Below the pieces are notes generated by a model. It did not search any database. It was not told the origin of the DNA and was given only the letters and a program-made list of their open reading frames with translations. A DNA stretch of 64,000 nucleotides, from the NCBI GenBank assembly GCA_002360495.1, contig DEQO01000077.1, forward strand, positions 44,094-108,093, read 5' to 3'. This document shows, piece after piece, positions 44,048 to 54,186 of the stretch (its first letter is position 1; each line of letters begins with the position of its first letter). The stretch comes from Flavobacteriales bacterium UBA3364 (lineage in GTDB: Bacteria; Bacteroidota; Bacteroidia; Flavobacteriales_F; PHOS-HE28). Both the position numbers and the translations under genes were made by a program.

Positions 44048-44635
44048 TCAGGTATTCGCCTGCAACCAAGCCTTCACCTCCAACAGGTGTTCCTGCTTCC
44101 GCGGTTCACGCGACTCCTTGTTCGTACGCGTGAAGTACTTGTGCCGCTCCAGGAAACGCACTTGCAGTTCGTTCCATTCGCGCTCGCTCTTCAACACCCC
44201 GTAATGCCGCATCTCCTTGAACAAGGTCGTTCCGATCGGTATGAAATCGGGCCGGCCGAGGTAATCCAGGTCGGCATCGCAAAGGATGCGGGCAAGTTTG
44301 TTGCGGGGTGATTGGGGAATGCGGGTGGCCATGATCATCTCGCAGATCAGCTCGATCTGTTCCGCGCCGAACCCATACTCGGGAAGCTTGGCCCGTGCGA
44401 TACGGCAACCTGCTTCCTCATGGTCCAGGTCCTGCTCCGTGAAGCCGGCATCATGGTACAGGGCGGCGATCTTCAACAGGGTGAGCCCATCACCGGAGAT
44501 CCCTTCCTTTTCCGCGATGTCCACCACGCTGGCGTAAACATCCAGCGTATGCTCCAGCGAATGGTAGGACCTTGCCGCCGGAAGCTCCCTCCGGAGCTTG
44601 TCCAAAATGAACGCACGTGCACCCTGTGGATCCAT
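44048..44635 (-). CDS. HD-domain protein
   Basis: 195 aa cytosolic protein with an HD phosphohydrolase fold: ARSYHSLEHTLDVY supplies His25/His29, LLKIAALYHDAGF supplies His61-Asp62, and ILCDADLDYLGR (Asp120/Asp122) the last ligands. The substrate cannot be predicted; relatives hydrolyse nucleotides or phosphate esters. The start at 44635 (MDPQGARAFILDKL) is chosen because the upstream in-frame extension reads across the promoter region of the divergent kinase gene. Confidence 0.85.
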   Translation of the reverse strand: MDPQGARAFILDKLRRELPAARSYHSLEHTLDVYASVVDIAEKEGISGDGLTLLKIAALYHDAGFTEQDLDHEEAGCRIARAKLPEYGFGAEQIELICEMIMATRIPQSPRNKLARILCDADLDYLGRPDFIPIGTTLFKEMRHYGVLKSEREWNELQVRFLERHKYFTRTNKESREPRKQEHLLEVKAWLQANT

Positions 44636-44679
44636 GGCCCTAGGTGCCCAATATAAGCACCCCCGCCGTAGCAGCCCCC

Positions 44680-44687
44680 TACCTTTG
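44680..44687 (+). promoter_or_regulatory. -7 promoter element TACCTTTG
   Basis: Exact TAnnTTTG match ending 6 nt before the ATG at 44694. The start point of transcription would fall on or beside the start codon, so the kinase message should be leaderless. It also fixes the start codon choice. Confidence 0.55.
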
Positions 44688-44693
44688 CCGGGC

Positions 44694-45644
44694 ATGTCCT
44701 CCACCCCGCGTCGCACATACCTGCTCTTCGGCGCCCTGACCGCCTACATCCTGCTCCAATTCACATGGTGGGCCGTGCTCCTGCTGCGGAAGGAGCGCGA
44801 GTTGGCCAGGCTCGCCCTGGAGGTGAACGCGTTGGGAGGGAACCCTGACCACCCAATGGATACTTCGCGCGCCTTGCGCATGATCGTGGGTGAAGGGCTG
44901 GTGTTCCTGCTCTTCCTCCTGATCGTCCTGTTCCTGACGTTCCGGGCCATTCGGCGTGATCTGGCACTTGCCCGCACCCAACGGAACTTCCTTATGGCCG
45001 TGACCCACGAGCTCCGCACGCCGATCGCCGCGATCAAACTGCAACTACAGACCCTTGCCCGCAGCGGTCTGGCCCCCGACCAGCGCGAAACTCTCCGCAC
45101 CCAAGCCCTTACGGAGGCCGACCGCCTCAACACACTGGCGGACAAAGTGCTGTTGGCCACCAGCGCGGAGGAAGGCGTACTCGCCTTGGACCTGAAGGAG
45201 GTCGAAGTGATGGCGATCATGCGCACGGTGATCGAACGGGCCAGTATACAGATCGCCCCGAGGCACACCCTGGATCTGAGCGGGCCGGATCGTTTCACAG
45301 CGCTGACCGACGCCCAGGCATTGCGCAGCATTGCCGATAATTTGATCGAGAACGCCGCCAAGTATGCTCCGGAAGGGACCCGCATCGGTGTCGAGGTCGT
45401 GAAAGGAAGGGAAGGTTGGCGCTTGATCGTGAGCGACGAAGGACCAGGCGTACCTCCCTCCGAGCAGGAACGCATCTTCGAGAAGTTCTACCGCGGGGGC
45501 AACGAGGAGACCCGAAAAGCCAAGGGCACTGGTCTTGGGCTGTATATCGTGCAGCGGCTCACCCAGCGTCTCGGAGGTGCCGTGTATGTTCGACAAGGCG
45601 TTCCCAACGGGGCTATCTTCGCAGCCTCCTTCCCTGATCGCTGA
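44694..45644 (+). CDS. Sensor histidine kinase (orphan)
   Basis: 316 aa. Two membrane helices (YLLFGALTAYILLQFTWWAVLLL and MIVGEGLVFLLFLLIVLFLTF) bound a short periplasmic loop of about 30 residues, so there is little room for a ligand domain. The HisKA part has H105 in VTHELRTPIAA; the ATPase part has N220 in NLIENAAKYA, SDEGPG (248-252, with Asp248) and GTGLGL (278-283). No response regulator is adjacent. The gene overlaps gpmI by TGATG, so it is transcribed with a glycolytic gene. The signal is unknown. Confidence 0.92.
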   Translation: MSSTPRRTYLLFGALTAYILLQFTWWAVLLLRKERELARLALEVNALGGNPDHPMDTSRALRMIVGEGLVFLLFLLIVLFLTFRAIRRDLALARTQRNFLMAVTHELRTPIAAIKLQLQTLARSGLAPDQRETLRTQALTEADRLNTLADKVLLATSAEEGVLALDLKEVEVMAIMRTVIERASIQIAPRHTLDLSGPDRFTALTDAQALRSIADNLIENAAKYAPEGTRIGVEVVKGREGWRLIVSDEGPGVPPSEQERIFEKFYRGGNEETRKAKGTGLGLYIVQRLTQRLGGAVYVRQGVPNGAIFAASFPDR

Positions 45645-47167
45645 TGGCCCACCAAAAAGTCGTGCTGATGATCCTCGATGGCTGGGGCATCGGTGCCGGT
45701 GACAGGACCGATGCCATCGCGCAAGCCGAAACGCCGTTCATCGATGGACTTTACAAAACCGTTCCTCATGCAACGCTGCTGACCGACGGAGAGAACGTTG
45801 GGCTGCCACATGGCCAGATGGGCAACAGCGAAGTGGGCCATTTGAACATCGGGGCGGGACGTGTGGTCTACCAGGACCTTGTGCGTGTGGACAGGGCGAT
45901 CGCCGATGGCAGCCTTGAACAGAACCCGGTGTTGCAGGAAGCTTTCCGCCAAGCCGCGCAGACCGGCAAACGGTTGCACTTCATGGGCCTACTATCCGAT
46001 GGCGGGGTACATGCCATGCGTGCCCACGCCGAGGCCTTGTGCCACATGGCCGGTCGTGCCGGACTGAAGGATGTTCTCGTTCATGCATTCACCGACGGGC
46101 GCGATGCCGACCCCCGAAGTGGCAAAGGGTACATGGAACGTTTCCTTGGGAACGTTGCCGGTACTTCAGCGCGGATCGCCACGGTCACCGGCCGCTATTA
46201 CGCGATGGACCGCGACAAACGGTGGGAGCGAATTGCGAAAGCCTATGATGCGCTGGTACACGGAAAGGGGATCGCGGTAAGCGATCCGTTGGAAGCTTTC
46301 ACTGCCAGCTACGCCCAGGGGAAGACCGATGAGTTCATTGAACCGCATGTGGTGGTGGACGGAGCCGGTACACCTATCGGGACCATCCGCCCGGGTGATG
46401 TCGTTCTCTGCTTCAACTATCGCACCGACCGTTGCCGGGAGATCACACAAGCCTTGACCCAACAGGCCTTCCCTGAGCAGGGCATGGTCCCACTTCCACT
46501 TCACTACGTCACCCTGACGCAATACGACCACAGCTTTCGCAACGTCGGTGTCCTCTTCCGCAAGGACGATCTACCGATGACCATTGGTGAGGTGGTTTCG
46601 CGTGCCGGAAAGAAGCAGATCCGCATCGCCGAGACCGAGAAATATCCGCATGTGACCTTCTTCTTCAGCGGCGGGCGCGAAGCCCCGTTCAACGGTGAAG
46701 AGCGGATCATGCTGCCTTCGCCCAAGGTCAGCACCTACGACCTGCAACCGGAAATGAGCGCGCAAGGCATCGCCGATGCCATTTGCAAGGAGCTACGCAA
46801 AGGCGAAGTGGATTTCGTGGCGCTGAACTTCGCCAACCCGGACATGGTGGGTCATACGGGCGTGTTCGATGCCATTGTGAAAGCCGTGGAGACCACCGAC
46901 CGCTGTGCCCGACAAGTAGTGGAGACCGGAAAAGCGAACGGGTACTCCTTCGTCATCATCGCAGACCACGGCAATGCGGACAAGGCCTTGAACCCGGACG
47001 GCTCACCGAACACCGCGCACAGCACCAATCCTGTACCGGTCTTCGTGCTGGACCCTCGTCCGTTCACCGTGAGGAACGGTATCCTCGCCGACGTGGCACC
47101 GACCATTCTCCAGTTGATGGGAATGGAAAAGCCCGTCGAGATGACGGGCGTTTCGTTGATCGCCTGA
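45644..47167 (+). CDS. gpmI: 2,3-bisphosphoglycerate-independent phosphoglycerate mutase
   Basis: 507 aa, full length. It interconverts 3- and 2-phosphoglycerate in glycolysis with two Mn2+ ions. The alkaline-phosphatase-like core shows LMILDGWGIG (metal Asp12), GNSEVGHLNIGAGR with the phosphorylated Ser62, RGRDADPRSG-like TDGRDADPRSGKGY, FNYRTDRCREI, and late metal sites ANPDMVGHTG and IIADHGNADK. The translation start overlaps the stop of the histidine kinase gene. Confidence 0.97.
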   Translation: MAHQKVVLMILDGWGIGAGDRTDAIAQAETPFIDGLYKTVPHATLLTDGENVGLPHGQMGNSEVGHLNIGAGRVVYQDLVRVDRAIADGSLEQNPVLQEAFRQAAQTGKRLHFMGLLSDGGVHAMRAHAEALCHMAGRAGLKDVLVHAFTDGRDADPRSGKGYMERFLGNVAGTSARIATVTGRYYAMDRDKRWERIAKAYDALVHGKGIAVSDPLEAFTASYAQGKTDEFIEPHVVVDGAGTPIGTIRPGDVVLCFNYRTDRCREITQALTQQAFPEQGMVPLPLHYVTLTQYDHSFRNVGVLFRKDDLPMTIGEVVSRAGKKQIRIAETEKYPHVTFFFSGGREAPFNGEERIMLPSPKVSTYDLQPEMSAQGIADAICKELRKGEVDFVALNFANPDMVGHTGVFDAIVKAVETTDRCARQVVETGKANGYSFVIIADHGNADKALNPDGSPNTAHSTNPVPVFVLDPRPFTVRNGILADVAPTILQLMGMEKPVEMTGVSLIA

Positions 47168-47189
47168 ACCTGGTCGAGGTCGTTCCCGG

Positions 47190-49985
47190 TCAATCGCCGT
47201 TCCGCAGGATCGTCACGTGGCCGGTCAGCGGTTTGGGTTCACGGGTCACCATCACTTCGTAGTAGTACGTGCCATCCGAGACCCCATTGGCCCCCCAAGT
47301 GTTGCGGTAGTTCTTCGCCTCGAACACGACCTGCCCCCAGCGATTGAAGATCTTCACCGTATTCTCCGTACCCAGGATCCCATCGATATCGAAACGGTCA
47401 TTGTACCCATCGCCGTTCGGGGTGAATACGTTCGGGATGATGATCTCGCAATCAACATCCACCACGGACTCCGCAGTTGCTGTGCGGCCGCAGGCATCCG
47501 TCGCCGTGACGACGTAGGTTCCGCCCGTCTGGATCTGCACATAGGTGGTGGGCCCCACATCACCGGTGCTCCACAAGAGGTCCAGGTCACCAAAACCGCC
47601 GCTCGCAACGACCGTGACCGGCAATGAATCCGGTCCGCACGGCACGGTAACGTTGGTGGTCTCGAGGGTGATCGGGGGTGCGTCCAAAATGGTGACTGTG
47701 ACCGATGCGGTCACCGTACGGCCGCAGGCATCGGTAAAGCTGGCCGTGATCACAGCATCCTCGTCATTGTCGGATGCCCCATCCTCCAGCGGTGCGAAAG
47801 GGAATACGGTGTTCAGTACATCAGCGCTCAAGATCTGTGTCGCGGGCCAGGTGAAGTCAGCCCCATTGGTCGCGCTCCCACCGTAGGTCATGTTCAAGAC
47901 CAGTTCCCCCTGAACACCCGCCGGGCGGATGATGTTGATGGAGGCCGTCTCACAGGCCTCTGTGACCGTGGCCGGGCCAAGTATCGCCATGTTGATGGGC
48001 GACGGCGCCAACAGATCCACATCGAAGATGGCGTACGTGGTGTTGTCGCAGGCATCGTTGACGGTGGCCGTATAAGAGGTGGGCGCTATGGGTGCCACCG
48101 ACAAAGTGGGATCCACGGAACCGTCGCTCCAGAAGAACGTGTAAGGAGCATATCCACCGGTCACGGTGGGGGTCAACACGGTGCTGCCTCCACAAGGGAT
48201 CGATGGTGCGGCGCCCAAAGCGACCAACTCCGGGGGCGGAGCGATGGAGAACATGTAGGTGAGTGTGGAGAAGCCACCGTTGCAGATGGAGACGTCGCCC
48301 AGATCGATGATCAGGGTCTCGTAACTATCGGCGTCCTGGGGGAAATACAATGGGACCGTCACCGCGTTGATCCCCACCGGGAAGATCACGGTCCCCGGTA
48401 ACAGCGTGTAATCCTCCCCGGCCACGGAATTCCCGCCCAAGGTGATGTACACCGTATCCTCGAATGCTGTGCCTCCCGTGCGCACGAAGTTCAGCATCAC
48501 CTCATAACAACTCTCGAGTACCGTGGTTCCATCCACCGTTGCCGCAGGGAGCAGTTCCACGAAGAACGGGTTCGGTGTCGGGACCACTTGAACAGGAACA
48601 TCGGCAGAGGCGGTAAGCCCGCATATGTCGGTGACCGTGACCGGATAACTCGTGTCCGACAAGGGCGCGACGACCAGGGTGGTATCCGTGTTCCCATTGC
48701 CCCAATCGTAGGTATACACCCCATATCCTCCTGAGGCACCTGCACCGATCTCCACACTCGCGCCACAATCAACGAACCAAGGTTCGGTTTCCAGCGTGAG
48801 CGGAGGGGCATCCACAATGCTGTAGTTGAACACGTTCACGATCGTCTGGCCGGTGCATTCGGAGAAACTCTCCACCGTGATCACCAGGGTCTCCGGTCCA
48901 TCAGCATCCACAGGAGCACTGAACGTGAAGGGTATTGATGCTTCGCCGGCGGCGAACTGGACGGTCGTTGGCAGTGCTGGTGTGATATCGGTGCCGTTCG
49001 TGAAGGTCCCCGAATAGTCCACATCGAACGTCGCCGCCTCGGTGGCATCGCCCAACCGGATGAAGGTCAGTGCCATCGGAAAGCAGCTTTCGAGGATGGT
49101 GTTGCCCACGATGCCAGGGCCAGGCGTCAACTGCGGAACGAAGGGGGAACTGCTGAAGCTACCCGCCTCCAGGAATACGCCCGAATCGAAGTTGGTATCA
49201 AAATCGCCGCCGTTCAAACCACCGGCATCGGCTATGGCCAGCTTGATGTGGTAGGTCTCCCCGCATTGAACCGGGTACCTTGCCTGGAGTACGGTGGTCA
49301 TCCCGTCGTATGCGATACTGCTGTTCGTCCCCTCATTGTCCACGTAGTATTCTGCATTGACCGCAGGGCACGTAGGACTGTTCGGGTCGTTGTTCAGGCC
49401 GTTGTTCACATTGTTGATCGTGACGGGTGTACCATCAGGGAGCAATGCGATGTTGACCGCGCCGTTGGAGTATGGCCCGGCGATCCCCGGTCCGCTGAGG
49501 AAGAAACCGAAACCGTCGTTGAAACTGCAGATGTACTCGGGGTATTCCTCCGACCCGAACACGTAGTTGAACTTCACCGTATCACCGATGGGTACGAAAT
49601 CGAATTCGAGGATCGCATAGTTGGTGACGTTGAACCCCATCACGGCTTGGAGATCCGGGTCATCCCCATTGTTCAGCAGGTCGTCGCCCGAGAAGTTCGT
49701 GGCCGGTCCCGTGGCCGAGGTCGCGAATCCGCAGGAAAGGATCATGCCGGCGCTCACCCCAAGGTTCCCTGATTGGGTGAACGAGCCGGTACCATCCTGA
49801 GGAGTACCGGGATCGGCCACCCCGTTGTACACGACGTTCGTAGCCGTTACGCCACTCCCCAACAGCACGTCCTGCACCAATTGGGCAGGTGTGAGGTCGG
49901 TGCTCACCACCAGTTGGGCTTGGAGGCCGAAGGACATCAGACCCGCAAGAGCCGTTCCGAGGGTACGCTGGTTCATCCGGTTCAT
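47190..49985 (-). CDS. Type IX-secreted adhesin-like protein, choice-of-anchor L, copy B
   Basis: 931 aa. Signal peptide (TALAGLMSFGLQAQ), then a choice-of-anchor-L domain (about 28-275: QLVQDVLLGSGVTATNVVYNG, SGDDLLNNGDDPDL, YAILEFDFVPIGDTVKFNYVFGSEEY, FGFFLSGPGIAGPY). Several Ig/Calx-beta-like repeats follow with FDVDYSGTFTNGTDI and WSDGSVDPTLSV-type strands. The C-terminus (about 850-931: IIPNVFTPNGDGYNDRFDI, IFNRWGQVVFEAKNY) is a type IX secretion type B sorting domain, which targets the protein across the outer membrane by T9SS. The start overlaps the stop of copy A by 4 nt. Probably a surface or matrix protein. Confidence 0.92.
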   Translation of the reverse strand: MNRMNQRTLGTALAGLMSFGLQAQLVVSTDLTPAQLVQDVLLGSGVTATNVVYNGVADPGTPQDGTGSFTQSGNLGVSAGMILSCGFATSATGPATNFSGDDLLNNGDDPDLQAVMGFNVTNYAILEFDFVPIGDTVKFNYVFGSEEYPEYICSFNDGFGFFLSGPGIAGPYSNGAVNIALLPDGTPVTINNVNNGLNNDPNSPTCPAVNAEYYVDNEGTNSSIAYDGMTTVLQARYPVQCGETYHIKLAIADAGGLNGGDFDTNFDSGVFLEAGSFSSSPFVPQLTPGPGIVGNTILESCFPMALTFIRLGDATEAATFDVDYSGTFTNGTDITPALPTTVQFAAGEASIPFTFSAPVDADGPETLVITVESFSECTGQTIVNVFNYSIVDAPPLTLETEPWFVDCGASVEIGAGASGGYGVYTYDWGNGNTDTTLVVAPLSDTSYPVTVTDICGLTASADVPVQVVPTPNPFFVELLPAATVDGTTVLESCYEVMLNFVRTGGTAFEDTVYITLGGNSVAGEDYTLLPGTVIFPVGINAVTVPLYFPQDADSYETLIIDLGDVSICNGGFSTLTYMFSIAPPPELVALGAAPSIPCGGSTVLTPTVTGGYAPYTFFWSDGSVDPTLSVAPIAPTSYTATVNDACDNTTYAIFDVDLLAPSPINMAILGPATVTEACETASINIIRPAGVQGELVLNMTYGGSATNGADFTWPATQILSADVLNTVFPFAPLEDGASDNDEDAVITASFTDACGRTVTASVTVTILDAPPITLETTNVTVPCGPDSLPVTVVASGGFGDLDLLWSTGDVGPTTYVQIQTGGTYVVTATDACGRTATAESVVDVDCEIIIPNVFTPNGDGYNDRFDIDGILGTENTVKIFNRWGQVVFEAKNYRNTWGANGVSDGTYYYEVMVTREPKPLTGHVTILRNGD

Positions 49986-52639
49986 TCTTGTGTGCCTTTC
50001 AATAATGTAACATGTCCATACCCCTCGATGGCCGGGAAGTAATGCCCCGTTGCACGGTACTTGTACACGTATACGCCCGTGGTCGCCGCATCCCCCCCGT
50101 TCACATCACCGGACCATGGTTTTCCGGTATTGTCCGTCGTGTACATGACCTCGCCCCAGCGGTCGAAGATCGTCATCTCGAATTCATCGATGTAGTGCCC
50201 CACTGGGCCGAAGGTCTCGTTCACCCCATCCCCATCCGGCGAGAACGCGTTCGGGAAATAGATGTGGGCAGGTGGTTTCAACAACACCGAATCCACACCG
50301 GAACAGCCGTTCGTGGTGGTGATGCGCAAGGTTACCCAGTGTTCCTCCAGGTCGGTATAGCTGTGTACCACTTCATCGCGACGGTACTGCGTGCCATCAC
50401 CCATGTCCCAAACGTGCGTTACACCCAAAGGCACCGTGGCCGCTTGCAGGTACCAGTCGTCCTGCCCGGTGTTCGTTTCGGTGATATCCATGTAGACCGC
50501 TTCAACGGAGACCGTCACAGCATCGCTGAGCACTTCACCGCATTGGTCGGTGACGTTCACCTGATAGGTGGTCTCCTCGGTCGGGATCACTTTGAGGATC
50601 GGGTCCGTCCAGCCACGGTCCACCCAATCCACGAAGAAATAGCCCGAACCACCCGTAACGCTCGCCTCCACTACGCTGCTGTCGCCGAAGCAGATCGTAT
50701 GGTCCTCGGACATGGTCAACCGGAATTGCTCGTAGTGCGGTAGGAAGGTGGCGACCTCCGCCTCGCCCACCGTGCCGCACTGGTCCGCAACGGTGATCGT
50801 GTACGACGCATCAACCGGCACACCGACCTCAAGATCACTGGCGGTACCGAGCACGGTGCCGTCGATATCGGTCCACTCCAAAGTGTACACGCCGTTGCCC
50901 CCGGCAACATCCGTAACACTCAGCACGGTGGTATCACCGGGACAGATGACGGTGACGTTCCCACTCGTGGAAATGGCGATCGGATCCAGCGGTACCATCG
51001 AGACGAGCACACTGTCCTGAGCCACATCACCACACCCTTCTGTCACCGTGGCCACATACCAGGTAGGCGTAGCGGGCGAAGGCACGCTTACCGTGGAGGT
51101 GTTGCCTACGGACGCCGTGCCGCGTGTCCATGCATAGGAATACGACCCGTTCCCACCGCCGAGTACGGTGACACTGATCTCATCCTCGCCCAAGCAAGGT
51201 ATCTCCAAGGCCGGCGAGGCCTCGATGTTCAACGGCGCATAATAGGGCAGGAAAACCGTGAAGCTGCCCGTGAGCGGCTCCACGCTGCAACTATCCGTGA
51301 CGGTGAATTCGTAGGTCGTGCTCACCTCGGGCGAAACGGAAATGGTCGGGGTGGTTTCCCCCGTGCTCCAGAGGTAGGCATAGTAGCCCACCCCACCGGT
51401 GATGCCGGGATCCAACACGTTCACATCGCCACACGTGGCCTCAATGTCCGCGGCGACCGTGGCCAACGGCGGGGGGCTGGTGATATCGAAGGTGAAGACC
51501 GTCTCGACGTTCGTGTTGGCGCAAACGATCAACTGGCTGATGGTGATCACCAAGGTCTCGGGTCCATCGGGATCCAATGGCAGGTCGAGGATGAAACTCA
51601 CCGTGCTGTCCTCAGCGGCAAAATCCAGTTGTGAAGGAAGGATCGGACCGTAATCAACCCCCGGGGTCGCGGTCCCGCCCACGATAATATCCACCGTTTC
51701 CGCTGCGGAAAGGTCACCCTGGCGTGTAAAGACCAATTCCACCGGCACACAGCCCTCGTTCATGTCGTTCCCGATGACGCCTGGTCCAAGCACCAATTCG
51801 GGGATCACTTGACCTGTGCTGGTGAAACTGCCTGCTTCCAGGAATACGGCGGAATCGTAGGCGGTATCCATATCGAATTCGTTCCCGGCATCGGCGACGG
51901 CCAGCTTGATGTGGTACAGCGCGCCGCACTGCACCAAGGCAAAAGCCGTAAGCACCGTGGTGAAGCCTCCGAAGGCAATGGTCTGTCCCTCCTCATTGTC
52001 CACGTAGAACTCCGGGTTCACGGCAGGGCACGTGGGGTCGAGCGGGTCGTTGTAGAGGCCATTGTTCACATTGTTTATCGTCACTGGCGTTACCAGATCG
52101 GGCAGTACGGCGATGTTCTCGGCACCTCCGGAATATGGACCGGCAATGCCTGGCCCGCTCAGGAAAAACCCGAAAGCATCGTTGAAACTGCATACGAAGC
52201 CCGGATATTCCTCCGATGAGAAGACATACCGGAACTTGAGCGAATCACCGGTGGGGACAAAGTCGAACTCCAGGATCGAATAGTTCGTGATATTCCCACC
52301 TACCAAGGCCTCCAGATCGGGGTCGTTACCATTGTTCAGAATATCGTCGGTGCTGAAATTATCCGAAGGACCGATGGCCGAAGCGGCGAAGCCCGTTGAC
52401 AGGATCACCCCGGCGTCGAGCCCAAGATCACCGACCTGCGTGAAGGATCCGCTTCCATCCTGCGGTGTGCCTGGAACAGGAACCCCATTGTAGGTGATGT
52501 TGCTGATCGAAACGCCACCGCCGAGCAGGACGTTTTCGACCAGTTCAGCCGGGGTCATCGTGTCGTCCACGACCAATTGGGCCTGACCAGGCAACGAGAA
52601 AAGTGCCGCAGAGCAGAACAGTACATATCGAAAACGCAT
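49982..52639 (-). CDS. Type IX-secreted adhesin-like protein, choice-of-anchor L, copy A
   Basis: 885 aa, the upstream member of a tandem pair. Signal peptide (VLFCSAALFSLPGQAQ), choice-of-anchor-L domain (about 20-270: ELVENVLLGGGVSISNITYNG, FSTDDILNNGNDPDL, FVCSFNDAFGFFLSGPG), Calx-beta/Ig-like repeats with WSTGETTPTISVSP and similar strands, then a type B sorting domain (about 800-885: HIYFPNAFSPDGDGVNETF, IFDRWGEVMYTTDN). The two anchor domains are closely alike, whereas the repeats and tails differ, so the pair arose by duplication and then diverged. A PKD-like stretch (LGVTHVWDMGDGTQY) precedes the tail. Confidence 0.92.
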   Translation of the reverse strand: MRFRYVLFCSAALFSLPGQAQLVVDDTMTPAELVENVLLGGGVSISNITYNGVPVPGTPQDGSGSFTQVGDLGLDAGVILSTGFAASAIGPSDNFSTDDILNNGNDPDLEALVGGNITNYSILEFDFVPTGDSLKFRYVFSSEEYPGFVCSFNDAFGFFLSGPGIAGPYSGGAENIAVLPDLVTPVTINNVNNGLYNDPLDPTCPAVNPEFYVDNEEGQTIAFGGFTTVLTAFALVQCGALYHIKLAVADAGNEFDMDTAYDSAVFLEAGSFTSTGQVIPELVLGPGVIGNDMNEGCVPVELVFTRQGDLSAAETVDIIVGGTATPGVDYGPILPSQLDFAAEDSTVSFILDLPLDPDGPETLVITISQLIVCANTNVETVFTFDITSPPPLATVAADIEATCGDVNVLDPGITGGVGYYAYLWSTGETTPTISVSPEVSTTYEFTVTDSCSVEPLTGSFTVFLPYYAPLNIEASPALEIPCLGEDEISVTVLGGGNGSYSYAWTRGTASVGNTSTVSVPSPATPTWYVATVTEGCGDVAQDSVLVSMVPLDPIAISTSGNVTVICPGDTTVLSVTDVAGGNGVYTLEWTDIDGTVLGTASDLEVGVPVDASYTITVADQCGTVGEAEVATFLPHYEQFRLTMSEDHTICFGDSSVVEASVTGGSGYFFVDWVDRGWTDPILKVIPTEETTYQVNVTDQCGEVLSDAVTVSVEAVYMDITETNTGQDDWYLQAATVPLGVTHVWDMGDGTQYRRDEVVHSYTDLEEHWVTLRITTTNGCSGVDSVLLKPPAHIYFPNAFSPDGDGVNETFGPVGHYIDEFEMTIFDRWGEVMYTTDNTGKPWSGDVNGGDAATTGVYVYKYRATGHYFPAIEGYGHVTLLKGTQE

Positions 52640-52750
52640 CGGACCGGATCCTAAGGGTGGTGAAAATACGGGTTCGTCGTGGATGGGTGACCGGTCGCCT
52701 CCCTAAAAGGTTGCCCCGTCCCGGAAACCCAAGCCGCATCCGAACCCGGC

Positions 52751-52758
52751 TATCTTTG
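52751..52758 (+). promoter_or_regulatory. -7 promoter element TATCTTTG
   Basis: Exact TAnnTTTG match 26 nt before the GTG start of the M20 dipeptidase; lies between divergent units. Confidence 0.5.
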
Positions 52759-52784
52759 GCCTCCTTCCAAAACCTGCTTCCCGC

Positions 52785-54155
52785 GTGAACGCCATCGATA
52801 CCTACATCAAGACCCACGAGGACCGTTTCCTGAACGAACTGCTGGACCTCTTGCGCATTCCCAGCGTTAGCGCGGACCCCAAGTACAAAGCCGATGTGGC
52901 GCGTTGTGCAGAAGCGGTCAAAACGCGGATGGAGGAAGCCGGTCTGGAAAAGGTCGAGATATGCCCCACCGCCGGTCACCCGATCGTGTACGGGGAAAAG
53001 ATCGTGGACCCCGCCCGTCCAACCGTGCTCGTTTACGGCCATTACGACGTGCAACCACCTGACCCACTGGACCTTTGGCACAGCGGACCCTTTGAGCCGG
53101 TGATCAAGGACGGCATGATCTACGCCCGGGGCAGCGCCGACGACAAAGGGCAGTTCTACATGCACATCAAGGCCGTGGAATGCATGGTGAAGAACAACGC
53201 CCTGCCCTGCAACGTGAAAGTGATGATCGAGGGCGAGGAAGAGGTCGGTAGTGACAATCTGGGCGTGTTCGTCAAGAACAACAAGGCACGCTTGAAGGCC
53301 GATGTCGTGCTGATCAGCGACACGGCCATGATCGCCAACGATGTGCCCAGCATCAACACAGGTCTTCGTGGCCTGAGCTATGTGGAGGTGGAGGTGACCG
53401 GGCCTAACCGTGACCTGCACAGCGGTGTTTACGGCGGTGCCGTGGCCAACCCGATCAATGCCCTGTGCGAAATGATCGCCAGCCTGCACGACAAGGACCG
53501 CAAGGTGACCGTTCCCGGGTTCTATGATACCGTGCGCGAACTGAGCAAGGCCGAACGTGATGCCCTTGCCGAAGCGCCCTTCAACCTGGACGACTACAAG
53601 AAAGACCTCAACGTGAAGGACGTCCGTGGGGAGGCCGGTTACACCAGCGAAGAACGAAGCAGCATCCGCCCGACTTTGGATGTGAACGGCATCTGGGGCG
53701 GATACATCGGCGAAGGTGCCAAGACCGTGCTGCCCAGCAAAGCGTTCGCGAAACTGAGCATGCGCCTGGTGCCCGATCAAAAGAGCGAGCCCATCACCAA
53801 GCTGTTCAAGGACCATTTCGAGAAGATCGCGCCTCCGGGGATCACCGTGGTCGTGCGCCCGCACCATGGTGGCGAAGCGGCCGTTACACCGATCGATTCA
53901 CCAGCCTACCTCGCCGCAAGCAAGGCCATGGAAGAGACCTTCGGCAAGAAACCGATCCCCACACGCGGCGGTGGAAGCATCCCCATTGTGGCCCTCTTCG
54001 AGGCGGAACTCGGATTGAAGACCGTGCTCTTCGGCTTCGGCTTGGACAGCGACAACATCCATAGCCCCAACGAGAAGTACGGTGTGTTCAATTACTTCCA
54101 AGGGATCAAGACCATCCCACGCTTCTTCAAGCACTATTCGGCTTCCGCCAAGTAA
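52785..54155 (+). CDS. M20-family dipeptidase
   Basis: 456 aa, GTG start, no signal peptide, so cytosolic. The di-zinc peptidase M20 pattern is clear: VLVYGHYDVQPPDP with metal ligand His86 and catalytic Asp88, GSADDKGQFYMHIKA with the bridging Asp, IEGEEEVGSDNL with the catalytic Glu pair, ISDTAM, and the late GLDSDNIHSPNEKYG His. A dimerisation domain lies in between (HSGVYGGAVANP). Members cleave dipeptides and short peptides. A lipoprotein gene follows 31 nt downstream. Confidence 0.93.
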   Translation: MNAIDTYIKTHEDRFLNELLDLLRIPSVSADPKYKADVARCAEAVKTRMEEAGLEKVEICPTAGHPIVYGEKIVDPARPTVLVYGHYDVQPPDPLDLWHSGPFEPVIKDGMIYARGSADDKGQFYMHIKAVECMVKNNALPCNVKVMIEGEEEVGSDNLGVFVKNNKARLKADVVLISDTAMIANDVPSINTGLRGLSYVEVEVTGPNRDLHSGVYGGAVANPINALCEMIASLHDKDRKVTVPGFYDTVRELSKAERDALAEAPFNLDDYKKDLNVKDVRGEAGYTSEERSSIRPTLDVNGIWGGYIGEGAKTVLPSKAFAKLSMRLVPDQKSEPITKLFKDHFEKIAPPGITVVVRPHHGGEAAVTPIDSPAYLAASKAMEETFGKKPIPTRGGGSIPIVALFEAELGLKTVLFGFGLDSDNIHSPNEKYGVFNYFQGIKTIPRFFKHYSASAK

Positions 54156-54186
54156 GCAGGTGGCCGGGGCAAAAGCAGGATCAGGA

